This document shows, in pieces, positions 24,257 to 33,103 of a stretch of 49,858 nt of DNA. How positions within the stretch are numbered: the stretch's first letter is position 1; each line of letters opens with the position of its first letter. The position numbers were made by a program, and so were the translations under genes. The stretch covers positions 181 to 50,038 of the forward strand of contig NZ_KB893744.1 of the NCBI RefSeq assembly GCF_000374165.1. Direction: 5' to 3'. Below the pieces are notes generated by a model. It was not told the origin of the DNA, did no database searches, and saw only the letters and a list, made by a program, of their open reading frames with translations. The DNA comes from Parafrankia elaeagni (GTDB taxonomy: Bacteria; Actinomycetota; Actinomycetes; Frankiales; Frankiaceae).

Positions 24257-24658
24257 TCAGAGCGGGTCGGCGATCTCATCGATCGCGTCGGCGCGGGTGC
24301 GGTGCTGGGTGGCGAATCGTTCGGCGAGCTCGCGGCGATCATGCTGGCGCTCAGCCTCGAAGCGGGCGAGGTCGCGCAGCGGGATGCGGCGGTCGCGGCC
24401 GACGCGGTGGGAGGGGATCTCGCCGCGGTCGAGGAGCTTGTAGAGGTGGGTACGGCTCATCCCGAGCCGCTCGGCCGCCTGGCTGGGTGTCAGGGAGGCG
24501 GCGTCGCTGGTCGCGGTGATCGTCGCCCCGTCACGGATGTAGCGACTGAGACCGAGCAGCAGGTCACGTAGCTGCGGGCCGGCGGTATCTCGAGCGAAGT
24601 GCTCGAGTTCGTCCAGCTGCTCAGCCGAGATCTCCGCGGTCGCAAGGTGCTCGATCAC
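24257..24658 (-). CDS. Excisionase-type HTH protein, orphan antitoxin-like
   Basis: I choose GTG 24658 (133 residues) because GGAGG lies five bases upstream; TTG 24670 is the next alternative. Residues 58-105 are an excisionase/MerR-like helix-turn-helix (LTPSQAAERLGMSRTHLYKLL, GEIPSHRVGRDRRIPLRDLARF). The same layout, a helical N-terminus, this HTH and a charged tail, is seen in the antitoxin at 42,687-43,187, which is followed by a PIN toxin. Here no toxin follows: the 115 bp before the XRE/ImmA start carry no gene. It is divergent from pglY with 9-bp repeats between, so it could regulate pglY, an untested inference. Confidence 0.72.
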   Translation of the reverse strand: MIEHLATAEISAEQLDELEHFARDTAGPQLRDLLLGLSRYIRDGATITATSDAASLTPSQAAERLGMSRTHLYKLLDRGEIPSHRVGRDRRIPLRDLARFEAERQHDRRELAERFATQHRTRADAIDEIADPL

Positions 24659-24685
24659 GCCGCCCTCCAAGCATCACAGATGACC

Positions 24686-24709
24686 CAGGTGTCACAGGTG
24701 TCACAGGTG
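24686..24709. repeat. 9-bp tandem repeat between the HTH gene and pglY
   Basis: CAGGTGTCA is present at 24686-24694 and 24695-24703, with a further CAGGTG at 24704-24709. It lies 28 bp upstream of the HTH gene's start and about 150 bp before pglY, a fitting place for an operator bound by the HTH protein (inference). Confidence 0.5.
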
Positions 24710-24855
24710 AAACTAGCGGGCGTGGTCGATCCGGGCAAGCCAAGCACCGATGGAGCGTCGGCCGGTGAAGGTAGCCTGCGACACATCACGGTATGTTTGG
24801 CTGTCGCGCAGGCAAAGCCGCACCAGTACTCGCACGACCAAGCCCGGGGGGCCGT

Positions 24856-27800
24856 ATGACCAGCCCGTCGTCTCAGCCGTTGCTGCGCGACGTCATCGAC
24901 ATCCCGGAGCGGACGTCGGACAGCGACTTCGTCCTCAAGCTCACCGAGGGTGTCGCCGACGCGGCCGCGACGATGCGCGACTACGTGCTGACCGACCGGC
25001 TCGTGCACAACTTCGACGAGGCGCTCGGCCTGATCGCGCAGGCGGTGGGCACCGGCGCGTCCAAGGGCGTCTATCTGCACGGCTCGTTCGGCTCCGGCAA
25101 GTCGCACTTCATGGCGGTGCTGCACGCGCTGCTGCGTGGCGAGCCCGCCGCGCGGGCGCTCGACGACCTGGCCGCCGTGCTCGGCAAGCACGACGGCGAC
25201 CTGGCCGGCAAGAAGTTCCTGCTCGTCCCGTTCCACATGCTGGGTGCGAAGTCGATCGAGCAGCGGGTCCTGGGTGGCTACGCCGACCGCCTGCGCGCGC
25301 TGCACCCCGAGGCACCGATCCCGGCGGTGCACCGGGCCGAGGCGCTGCTCGACGAGGCACGTGGCCTGCGCGCGAAGGTCGGCGACGCGGCCTTCCTGGA
25401 GGAGCTGAACCGCGCGGGCTCGGGCGGAGGCGAGGATGCCGAGGAGGACGAGTGGGGCGATGACGCCTCCTGGACGGCCGCCGAGCTGGACGCGGCGCTG
25501 GCCCCGACCGGCGCGGACGCGGCGGCGCGGCGCCGGCTCACCTCCGACCTGCTCTCGACCTGGTTCCCGAACACCTACCGTGACCTGCGCGAGGACGCCG
25601 AGGGCTTCATCTCCCTCGACCAGGGCCTGAGCGAGATCGCCCGGCACGCGAAGGGCCTGGGCTACGACGCGGTCATCCTGTTCCTCGACGAGCTGATTCT
25701 CTGGCTCGCGAACAACATGGGTGACCAGGCGTTCGTCTCCCGGGAGGTCCAGAAGGTCACGAACTTCGTCGAGGGCGGGCTCGGCGCCCGGCCCATCCCG
25801 GTGGTCAGCTTCATCGCCCGGCAGCGTGACCTGCGGGAACTGGTCGGCGAGTCGATCGCCGGCGACGTCCGGCTGAGCTTCCTCGACGTGCTCACCCTGG
25901 CCGACGGCCGGTTCGACAAGATCATCCTTGAGGACCGGAACCTGCCGCTGATCGCCAACCGGCGGCTCCTGCGCGCGAAGGACACCGCCGCGGCGGCCCG
26001 GATCGAGAAGGCGTTCGAGACGACGGCGAAGGTCCGCGCCGAGGTGTGGGACACGATGCTCGGCGGCAGCGCCCAGCTCGGCGCCGACCGGGACGCGTTC
26101 AGGCTCTCCTACCCGTTCAGCCCGGCGTTCATGGAGACCCTCGTCCACGTCTCCTCCGCCCTGCAGCGCAACCGGACCGCACTCAAGCTCATGCGCCAGC
26201 TGCTCGTCGCGCAGCGGGACGAGCTGCGCCTGGGCCAGGTCATCCCGCTGGGCGATCTGTGGGACGTCATCACCCGGGGCGGAGACGCCCCGTTCACCGA
26301 CGTGCTCAAGGTCGAGTTCGAGGCGGCGCAGCGGCTCTACAACCGCAAGCTGCGCCCCTACCTGCTTGACACGGAGGGCCTCGACGAGGACATCCTCGCC
26401 CGGGTGCGCCGCGCCCAGTCGACCGGCGCCGCCGTCGACGGGGAGCTGGCCGTCAAGGTCCGCCGGTTCACCGCCGACGACCGGCTGGTGAAGACGCTGC
26501 TGCTCTCCGCACTGGCGCCGAGTGTGCCGGCCCTGCGCAACCTGACGCCGCGGCGGCTCTCCGCGCTCAACCACGGCAGCATCACGAGCCCGATCCCGGG
26601 CGGCGAGTTCGGCATCGTCGGGAAGAAGGTCGAGCGCTGGGCCGGCCAGTTCGGCGAGGTCAAGTTCCTGCCGGTCGAGGGCGGTGATCCGGGCGTCGGC
26701 CTGGAGCTGGTCGACGTCGAGATCGACGGCATTCTCAGCCAGACGACCGCCTACGACAGCGGCGGCAACCGCCGCGCCCTGGTCAGGAAGCTGCTCGTCG
26801 AGGAGCTGGGCGTCACCGTCACCGACGATGCCTACGGCGACCGCCTCGACCTGGTGTGGCGGGGCTCCAGGCGCTCCGCCGAGGTCGTCTTCGGCTCGCT
26901 GCGTGGCGCGGACCTGCGTGACGACCAGCTGGAACCGGCGGATCCGGAGTCCTGGCGGCTGGTGATCGACTATCCGTTCGACGACGCCGGCAGGCCGCCG
27001 GTGGACGCGCGGGCCCGGGTCGAACGGCTGCGTGGCGGTGGGGCGCCGCACCGGACGGTCTGCTGGATCCCGGCGGACCTGACCGCCACCCGGCTCGCGG
27101 ATCTCGGGATGCTCGTCCGGCTCGACCACCTGCTCAACCGGAACCGGTTCGACAGCCACGCCCAGCACCTGAGCGCCGACGACCGGCAGCGCGCCCGCGG
27201 CGTGCTGAAGAGCCGGTACGACGCGCTGCTGACGAAGACCCGCACCCTGCTGCGGATGGCCTACGGGCTGGCGAAGCGCGAGGAGCAGGACGCCAGCGAC
27301 TACTCGGACTGGCTGCGCACCCTGTGGCCGGGGCTCACCCCCACGCTGGCCTTCGGGGCGACGTTCCGGGAAGCCGCGCGGCGGCTCGTCGGGGACCTGC
27401 TGGCCGACCAGTTCCCCGGCCATCCCGACCTCGACCCCGACCAGACCGGCCACCCCGCCAGGCCGGCCGACTACAAGCTCGTCCTCTCCTACGTGGCGAA
27501 GGCGGCCGAGGCCAACGGCAACTCGGTCGAGGTCATCCGCAGCGACCGGGCGCCGATGCGGCGGATAGCGCCGGCGCTCGGCCTCGGGATCATGCACGAG
27601 GCGCGTTTCGAGCTCGGCCGGGAGTGGGTCGACCACTTCACCCGGAAGGCGGCGCAGGCCGCGGCCAGCGGTCCCGGCGGCGGCTCCGGCGACGGCTCCG
27701 GCTCCGGCGGTGCGGAAGGCGAGCTGCGGGTGGCCGACCTGCTGACGTGGATCGACGAGCCGAGGCCGCGCGGCCTGGACAGCCCGGTCGCCGCGCTGAT

Positions 27801-28740
27801 CGTCAACGCGTTCGCCGAGCAGACCGACCGCGCCTGGTACAGGTACGGCGGGATCCTGCCCGCCCCGCCCGAGCTGACGGCCGGGATCAGGGACATGACG
27901 CTGCGCGAGCAGCCGCTGCCCAGCCCCGAGGACTGGGCCGCCGCCGGCCAGCGGGCTCAGGCCCTCTTCGGAGTGCAGCCGCCGCCGCTGCGGCGCGGCC
28001 GGCTGATCCGCACCTTCGCCGAGGAGCTGACGAAGAAGGCCCAGGACCATTTCACGGCGACGCGGGACCTGGTGACCGCGCTGGAGGCACACGCCGCCGA
28101 TCTCGGTCTCGACCCACGGACCGGGTGTGCCCTGGAGCCCGCCGGAGCCACCGCGGGACGTCTTCGGACCGCCCGGGCCGCCCACGACCTGGTTGCGGCG
28201 CTGGACGGCCCGAAGGCCGGCACGGAGATCGTCACGCGGCTGGCGCATGCCGATCTCGCGGGTCCGGCGGAGCGGTTGGCGCGCAGCATCAGCCGCGCCG
28301 CGGCCGTCGCCGGCGCTGTCACGTCCGCCCCGTGGGGCGAGATGTTCGGCATGATCGCCACCTTGCCGGAGCCCTACCGGACGGAGGCCCAGGAGATCCT
28401 CGGGCGCATCCGGAAGGCAGGCGCCGCCGAGGAGCTGACGACCCCGCTCGCCGACGTGCTGACCAGCTCCCGGGCCAGGGCGGCCCAGCTCATCCGCCGG
28501 GCCGTCAGCGCGCCACCCACCGACCCGCGGCCCACCGACCCGACTCCATCCCCGCCCAGCGAGCAGCCGGTGGTGATCGGCGGGAACGGCCCGGCGGATC
28601 CCGGGCAGGGAACCAGTCCTCCGGCCCAGCGGCAGTGGCGCGTGCGGCCGGCCGAGCTGGAGCAGGCAGTCACCGAGGTCCGTGAATATGTCGGTGACCA
28701 GCCCGGCGAGGTCGAGATCATCTGGCGGCCGGCACGGTGA
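24856..28740 (+). CDS. pglY: BREX-2/Pgl ATPase PglY
   Basis: I take ATG 24856 as start (GGGGGG four bases upstream), giving 1294 residues, the size expected for PglY; an in-frame extension to 24,793 lacks a ribosome site. The N-terminal P-loop ATPase has Walker A GSFGSGKS at 76-83 and Walker B VILFLDE with D278-E279, followed by NNMGDQAFVSREVQK. The rest is long, mostly helical and typical of the BrxC/PglY family, with a Gly/Ser-rich linker near residue 940 (PGGGSGDGSGSG) and a proline-rich tail before the last 40 residues. PglY is the large ATPase of BREX-2, essential with PglZ. Its stop overlaps the pglZ start (GTGA). Identification is firm from order and motifs. Confidence 0.92.
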   Translation: MTSPSSQPLLRDVIDIPERTSDSDFVLKLTEGVADAAATMRDYVLTDRLVHNFDEALGLIAQAVGTGASKGVYLHGSFGSGKSHFMAVLHALLRGEPAARALDDLAAVLGKHDGDLAGKKFLLVPFHMLGAKSIEQRVLGGYADRLRALHPEAPIPAVHRAEALLDEARGLRAKVGDAAFLEELNRAGSGGGEDAEEDEWGDDASWTAAELDAALAPTGADAAARRRLTSDLLSTWFPNTYRDLREDAEGFISLDQGLSEIARHAKGLGYDAVILFLDELILWLANNMGDQAFVSREVQKVTNFVEGGLGARPIPVVSFIARQRDLRELVGESIAGDVRLSFLDVLTLADGRFDKIILEDRNLPLIANRRLLRAKDTAAAARIEKAFETTAKVRAEVWDTMLGGSAQLGADRDAFRLSYPFSPAFMETLVHVSSALQRNRTALKLMRQLLVAQRDELRLGQVIPLGDLWDVITRGGDAPFTDVLKVEFEAAQRLYNRKLRPYLLDTEGLDEDILARVRRAQSTGAAVDGELAVKVRRFTADDRLVKTLLLSALAPSVPALRNLTPRRLSALNHGSITSPIPGGEFGIVGKKVERWAGQFGEVKFLPVEGGDPGVGLELVDVEIDGILSQTTAYDSGGNRRALVRKLLVEELGVTVTDDAYGDRLDLVWRGSRRSAEVVFGSLRGADLRDDQLEPADPESWRLVIDYPFDDAGRPPVDARARVERLRGGGAPHRTVCWIPADLTATRLADLGMLVRLDHLLNRNRFDSHAQHLSADDRQRARGVLKSRYDALLTKTRTLLRMAYGLAKREEQDASDYSDWLRTLWPGLTPTLAFGATFREAARRLVGDLLADQFPGHPDLDPDQTGHPARPADYKLVLSYVAKAAEANGNSVEVIRSDRAPMRRIAPALGLGIMHEARFELGREWVDHFTRKAAQAAASGPGGGSGDGSGSGGAEGELRVADLLTWIDEPRPRGLDSPVAALIVNAFAEQTDRAWYRYGGILPAPPELTAGIRDMTLREQPLPSPEDWAAAGQRAQALFGVQPPPLRRGRLIRTFAEELTKKAQDHFTATRDLVTALEAHAADLGLDPRTGCALEPAGATAGRLRTARAAHDLVAALDGPKAGTEIVTRLAHADLAGPAERLARSISRAAAVAGAVTSAPWGEMFGMIATLPEPYRTEAQEILGRIRKAGAAEELTTPLADVLTSSRARAAQLIRRAVSAPPTDPRPTDPTPSPPSEQPVVIGGNGPADPGQGTSPPAQRQWRVRPAELEQAVTEVREYVGDQPGEVEIIWRPAR

Positions 28741-31739
28741 GCGTCCTGTCACCCGCGGCCGGCCCAACGGGCTCTGGCACGCCCGCGCCGCTGGTCACCA
28801 ACGCGATGCTGGTCGGCCGGGTCGCCCGGCTGTTGCGCGGGTCGGCCGGCACCGGCAGGCGTGCGCGGATCCTGCTGGTGCGGGCACAGCCCGAGTGGCC
28901 CGGTCCCGGTGAGCTGCTGGTCGGCGGCAGGACGGTGCGGGTCGTGGCCTGCGTCTCGCCGCTCGGCGTGCTCGAGGAGGTCGCGCGCTGGGGGCGGGAG
29001 CCGGTGCCCGAGGGCTGGCTCGTGCTGCTCACCGACGCCGACGAGGAGACCCTGGGCGACACCGTGCTCGCCCAGGTCCACCGTCAACGCGTCGACGTGA
29101 TCGAGCCGTGGGCCGCGGTCGCGGAGGACTTCGGCGCCGCCCAGCTCGACCCACGGCTGCGCACACATGCCTACCGCTGGATGGCCAAGGCACTGCTGGA
29201 GGCACGTCCGCCGGCTGGCTGGCCGCGCCGGCCAGGCGGTGTCCTCAGCCTCGAGGACGCGCTGGCGGAGCTGACCGCCGTCCGGCTCGGCCTGACCGAG
29301 CTGGGCCTCGGTGCCGCCGACCTGGACATCGCCACGCTGCTGCGCTGGACGACGGTTCCCGGGGCGACCGAGGCCTTCCGTCGGCTCGGCGACGACGAGC
29401 GCGCCGGCATCACCGCGTTCCTGCGGGAGCGGACCGGGCACGCGGGACTCGCGTTGACCACGCTGGTCGCCGCCGGCAACGGCGAGCGTTCGCTGGCCCT
29501 CGGCCTGGTCTGCGACTGCCTGTGGCCCGGGAAGGACGGCCGCTCCCCCAGCCTGGACGCCGCGGCCGTCGAACGGGCGAAGGGCCGGGTGGAACGCTAC
29601 TTCGGCGACACCCAGCTCAACGACGAGACCATGCGCCGGTTCGCCGACGCGGTCCGTGAGGCCGTCCGCACCGGGATGAACACGCCGGACGACCTGCCGG
29701 GGCTGCTCGACACCGCCGACCGGCTGCTCGACGAGCTCGACGCGCGGGCTGCCGGCGCGACCAGCGACATCCTGCGGGCCGGGTTCGACGGCCGGCTGTC
29801 CGCCGTCGCCGCGACACTGCGTGGTTTCCTGGCCGCGGCCGGCTCCGGCGTGCACCACACGTTCCTGCGGGCCTCGGCCCGTGAGGTCGCGGCCGCCGTC
29901 GACGTCCTGCGGGCGCATCTGCTCGCCGGTCTCGAGGCCGGGCAGGTCGAGCGGGCCGAGATGGCGGCCCGCGTCGCCGGCTGGCTCGCCGGTCGGCCGG
30001 TGGACGGGCCGGGCACGCTCGCTGCCGCGCTCGAGGGCTATCTCGACGATGCGGCCTGGGCTGACGTCGCGCTCGGGCAGCTCGCCGTCGGCGACCCGTC
30101 GCCCACGGTCGGCGCCGTCTACGGCGACCTGTACCGGGCCGCGATCCGGCGGCGGCATGCCCTCGACGCCCGGTTCGCCCGGCTGCTTGCGGACTGGACG
30201 ACGACCGGCAGCCTGCCCAGCGAGGCCGAGGGCGCGCCGCTGGGCATCGAGGAGGTCCTCGACCGCGTGGTCGCCCCAGTCATCAGGGCCCGGGGCAAGG
30301 CCCTGCTCGTCGTGCTCGACGGGATGAGCGCCGCCGTCGCCATCCAGCTCGCCGCCGCGCTGCGAGGCGAGCGGTGGGAGGAATGTGACCCGCTCGGCGC
30401 CAGCGCGGGCGGCGACAGTGCGGGCGGCACCAGCGCGGGCGGCACCAGCGCTGGCGCCGCCCGGCGGCGGGCCGCACTGGCCGTCCTGCCGACGGTGACG
30501 GACAGGTCGCGTGCCTCGCTGCTCGCCGGCCGTCTCCTGACGGGCGACAAGGCGAAGGAGAAAAGCGAGTTCGAGGCTCACCCGCGCTGGCAGCGGCGCG
30601 CGGTCCGGTTGTTCCACCACGCCGACCTCGACGGCACGCCGGGCTCCGCGCTCGACCGGGAGCTCAGCGACGAGCTGACCTCGAACACCCCGCTCGTCGC
30701 CGTCGTCATCAACACCATCGACGATCTGCTGGACTCCGGCCGGCAGCGCGACGACGGCGGCTGGAGCCTCGCCGACGTCGGCAAGCTGCGCACCATCCTG
30801 CGCTACGCGCAGACCGCCGACCGGGCCGTGATCCTCACCAGCGACCACGGCCACGTTCTCGACCACGGCGCGTCGGCAGTGGCCGCCGAGGACGCCATCT
30901 CGGCTCGGCACCGCATCCCGGTTGACGGTGTCTCCACGGATCTTCGTGACGGCGAGGTCACACTCACCGGGCCGCGGGTGCTCGTGCCCGGCGCGCGGAT
31001 CGTCGCGCTCTGGGACTCGGAGCTGCACTACCGGGGCCGCAAGGGCGGCTACCACGGCGGCGCGGCGGCGGCGGAGGTGACCGTGCCCGTGTTGGCGTTC
31101 CTGCCGTTCCGCCTGTCGGCGGCGTCGACGAGCCGCAATGTGCCGGCAGGCTGGCGGCTGCTACCCGACCAGCGGCCCCGCTGGTGGTCGCTGGAGCAGC
31201 AGGACCTGCTCGCCGGGCTCGGCGGCGGCGACACCGTGCTCGTCGGTCGGCACCGTGGCGAGGCCGCTCCCGTCGCCGTGCCGACGACACAATCGCGCAA
31301 ACGGCACAAGGCTGCGGAGGCGCAGGCCGGTCCCGCGCTGTTCGACCTGCCGGAGGAGGCGGCCCCGGCCATGTCGGCTGCATCGGCCGCGTCGCCAGTG
31401 CCCGCCGAGGCCGCGCCGACGACGGGTGTCGACGTGCTCGTCGCCGCGCTGCTGGCCAGCGAGCTGTTCCGGTCCCAGCTCGGTGGCCTGGCGCGGCGGG
31501 TGCCGGTCGAGAAGGTCGAGGCGGCGGTGCGAGCGCTGCTCGACGCGGGTGGCACGCTGGCGACCAGCGTCGTCGCCGAGCGGGCCGGGGAGCTGGCGCA
31601 TCGGGCCGCCGGCTTCGCCGTCAACCTGCAGCGAGTCTTCAACGTCGACAACTACCCGGTGCTGGAGCCGCTCGACGACGGGCACACACTGCGGCTCAAC
31701 GTGGACCTGCTGGGCCAGCAGTTCGGGCCGCTCGGGTGA
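28737..31739 (+). CDS. pglZ: BREX-2/Pgl alkaline-phosphatase-superfamily protein PglZ
   Basis: The 1000-residue protein starts at GTG 28737, overlapping the pglY stop by four bases. The PglZ domain lies at about 520-720: LLVVLDGMSAAVA with metal-ligand D528, LPTVTDRSRASLL as the nucleophile region, and ILTSDHGHVLDHG with D703-H704-G705-H706. These match the metal-binding layout of the alkaline phosphatase superfamily. The N-terminal 500 residues are helical and specific to PglZ. A winged-helix-like C-terminus ends in NVDNYPVLEPLDDG. A four-unit GxSAG repeat sits between the first and second catalytic segments. PglZ is required in every BREX type; its in vivo substrate is not settled. The brxD start overlaps its stop, so translation is coupled. 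Confidence 0.93.
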   Translation: MSVLSPAAGPTGSGTPAPLVTNAMLVGRVARLLRGSAGTGRRARILLVRAQPEWPGPGELLVGGRTVRVVACVSPLGVLEEVARWGREPVPEGWLVLLTDADEETLGDTVLAQVHRQRVDVIEPWAAVAEDFGAAQLDPRLRTHAYRWMAKALLEARPPAGWPRRPGGVLSLEDALAELTAVRLGLTELGLGAADLDIATLLRWTTVPGATEAFRRLGDDERAGITAFLRERTGHAGLALTTLVAAGNGERSLALGLVCDCLWPGKDGRSPSLDAAAVERAKGRVERYFGDTQLNDETMRRFADAVREAVRTGMNTPDDLPGLLDTADRLLDELDARAAGATSDILRAGFDGRLSAVAATLRGFLAAAGSGVHHTFLRASAREVAAAVDVLRAHLLAGLEAGQVERAEMAARVAGWLAGRPVDGPGTLAAALEGYLDDAAWADVALGQLAVGDPSPTVGAVYGDLYRAAIRRRHALDARFARLLADWTTTGSLPSEAEGAPLGIEEVLDRVVAPVIRARGKALLVVLDGMSAAVAIQLAAALRGERWEECDPLGASAGGDSAGGTSAGGTSAGAARRRAALAVLPTVTDRSRASLLAGRLLTGDKAKEKSEFEAHPRWQRRAVRLFHHADLDGTPGSALDRELSDELTSNTPLVAVVINTIDDLLDSGRQRDDGGWSLADVGKLRTILRYAQTADRAVILTSDHGHVLDHGASAVAAEDAISARHRIPVDGVSTDLRDGEVTLTGPRVLVPGARIVALWDSELHYRGRKGGYHGGAAAAEVTVPVLAFLPFRLSAASTSRNVPAGWRLLPDQRPRWWSLEQQDLLAGLGGGDTVLVGRHRGEAAPVAVPTTQSRKRHKAAEAQAGPALFDLPEEAAPAMSAASAASPVPAEAAPTTGVDVLVAALLASELFRSQLGGLARRVPVEKVEAAVRALLDAGGTLATSVVAERAGELAHRAAGFAVNLQRVFNVDNYPVLEPLDDGHTLRLNVDLLGQQFGPLG
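30396..30455 (+). repeat. pglZ: 15-bp tandem repeat in pglZ
   Basis: Four 15-bp units (30396-30410, -30425, -30440, -30455), the third being ggcaccagcgcgggc, encode GASAG, GDSAG, GTSAG, GTSAG inside the PglZ domain. The unit is a multiple of three, so copy-number change would lengthen or shorten a surface loop without a frameshift. Confidence 0.8.
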
Positions 31740-33103
31740 CCGGCGCCGCCGTCAGCGCCGCGCGGCGACGCGACGTCCTGGACGCCCTGCGGCGTGGGGC
31801 GGTGCCGGCCGCGGGGCTGGATCTGCTGGCTGTGGGGCTGGACAGGTTCGAGCGTTCCGTGGGCGAGGACCTGGCCGCGGTCGCGTCGGGCGGGTCGGTG
31901 TTCAAGGCGGTGCGGGGCGAGTACGGGTCGGGAAAGACGTTCTTCACCCGGTGGCTGGCCGAGCGGGCGAAAAGGGCGGGGCTGGCGACGGCCGAGGTAC
32001 AGATCTCGGAGAACGAGACGCCGCTGCACAAGCTGGAAACGGTCTACCGGCGGCTCACCGAGCGGCTCGCCACGTCGACCTTTCCGCCGAGCGCGCTGCG
32101 CAACGTCGTCGATGGCTGGTTCTATGCGCTGGAGGAGGACGTCCTCGCCGCCGATGCCGCGGCAGGCAACGACCCGGCCACGTTGGAGAAGGCGGTGGGC
32201 GAGCTGTTCGACCGGCGGCTGCTCGACGTCGGTCGAACAGCGCCGGCGTTCGCCGCCGCGCTGCGTGGCTACCGGTCCGCGATCGTGGCCGGTGACGAGG
32301 CGACCGCGTCGGCGCTGCTTGCCTGGCTCGGCGGGCAGCCGCACGTCGCCGCCAGCGCCCGCCGGGCCGCCGGTGTCCGTGGCGACCTGGACCATTTCGG
32401 GGCGCTGGGCTTCCTGCAGGGACTACTCGTCGTGCTGCGCGACAGCGGGTACAAGGGGCTGCTCGTCGTGCTGGACGAAGTCGAGACGCTGCAGCGAGTC
32501 CGCTCCGACGCACGAGACAAGGCGCTGAACTCACTGCGCCAGCTCATTGACGAGGTGCAGGGCGGCCGATTCCCTGGGCTGCATATCGTGATCACCGGAA
32601 CACCCGCGTTCTACGACGGGCCACAGGGGGTGCAGCGGCTCGCGCCGCTCGCGCAGCGGCTGGCGACCGACTTCTCGACCGACGCACGGTTCGACAATCC
32701 GCGGGCGGTGCAGCTCCGGCTCACCGGCTTCACCGAGGCGTCGCTCATCGAGCTCGGAGCGCGGGTCCGGGGGCTGTTCGCCGGCGGCGCCTCACTCGAG
32801 GCCGCGGCCCGGATCGAAAGGCTGGCCGATGACGCCTATCTCGCCGAGCTGGCCGGCGCGGTCGCGGGTCGGCTCGGTGGCAAGGTCGGCGTCGCGCCAC
32901 GGCTGTTCCTGAAGAAGCTCGTCGCCGACGTTCTCGACCGCGTCGACCAGCACGCCGACTTCGACCCGCGCCGGGACTACCCGCTGACGCTCACCACTGC
33001 CGAGATGACGGACCTGGAGCGCAATTTCGCTGGACGAGCCGCCGCATCCGCCACATCCGCCACATCTGCCATATCCGCCGACGATATCGACCTGGACCTG
33101 TAA
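31736..33103 (+). CDS. brxD: BREX-2 ATP-binding protein BrxD
   Basis: The 455-residue protein starts at GTG 31736, overlapping the pglZ stop (GTGA); the frame is open further upstream but antisense-like. Walker A is GEYGSGKT at 61-68 and Walker B LLVVLDE with D247-E248, followed by a helical C-terminus with RLTGFTEASLIELGARV. Size, motifs and position between pglZ and the helicase fit BrxD, the BREX-2 ATP-binding (DUF2791-type) protein. The last residues are a short Ser/Ala/Thr repeat (TSATSAIS) coded by imperfect 9-bp DNA repeats. The brxHI ATG shares one base with its stop. Its biochemical role is unknown; it is assumed to work with BrxHI. Confidence 0.88.
   Translation: MTGAAVSAARRRDVLDALRRGAVPAAGLDLLAVGLDRFERSVGEDLAAVASGGSVFKAVRGEYGSGKTFFTRWLAERAKRAGLATAEVQISENETPLHKLETVYRRLTERLATSTFPPSALRNVVDGWFYALEEDVLAADAAAGNDPATLEKAVGELFDRRLLDVGRTAPAFAAALRGYRSAIVAGDEATASALLAWLGGQPHVAASARRAAGVRGDLDHFGALGFLQGLLVVLRDSGYKGLLVVLDEVETLQRVRSDARDKALNSLRQLIDEVQGGRFPGLHIVITGTPAFYDGPQGVQRLAPLAQRLATDFSTDARFDNPRAVQLRLTGFTEASLIELGARVRGLFAGGASLEAAARIERLADDAYLAELAGAVAGRLGGKVGVAPRLFLKKLVADVLDRVDQHADFDPRRDYPLTLTTAEMTDLERNFAGRAAASATSATSAISADDIDLDL

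Noticed and set aside
24686-24709. CRISPR-like array
   Set aside because: The 9-bp units are contiguous without spacers. No regularly spaced 25-40 bp repeats or cas genes were found anywhere in the window.
24655-28767. Very long open frame antisense to pglY (and similar ones antisense to pglW, pglZ, brxHI and the DEAD-box gene)
   Set aside because: These frames are Arg/Gly/Val-rich, lack family motifs and ribosome sites, and mirror well-identified genes. They arise from the lack of A/T-rich stop codons in high-G+C DNA.
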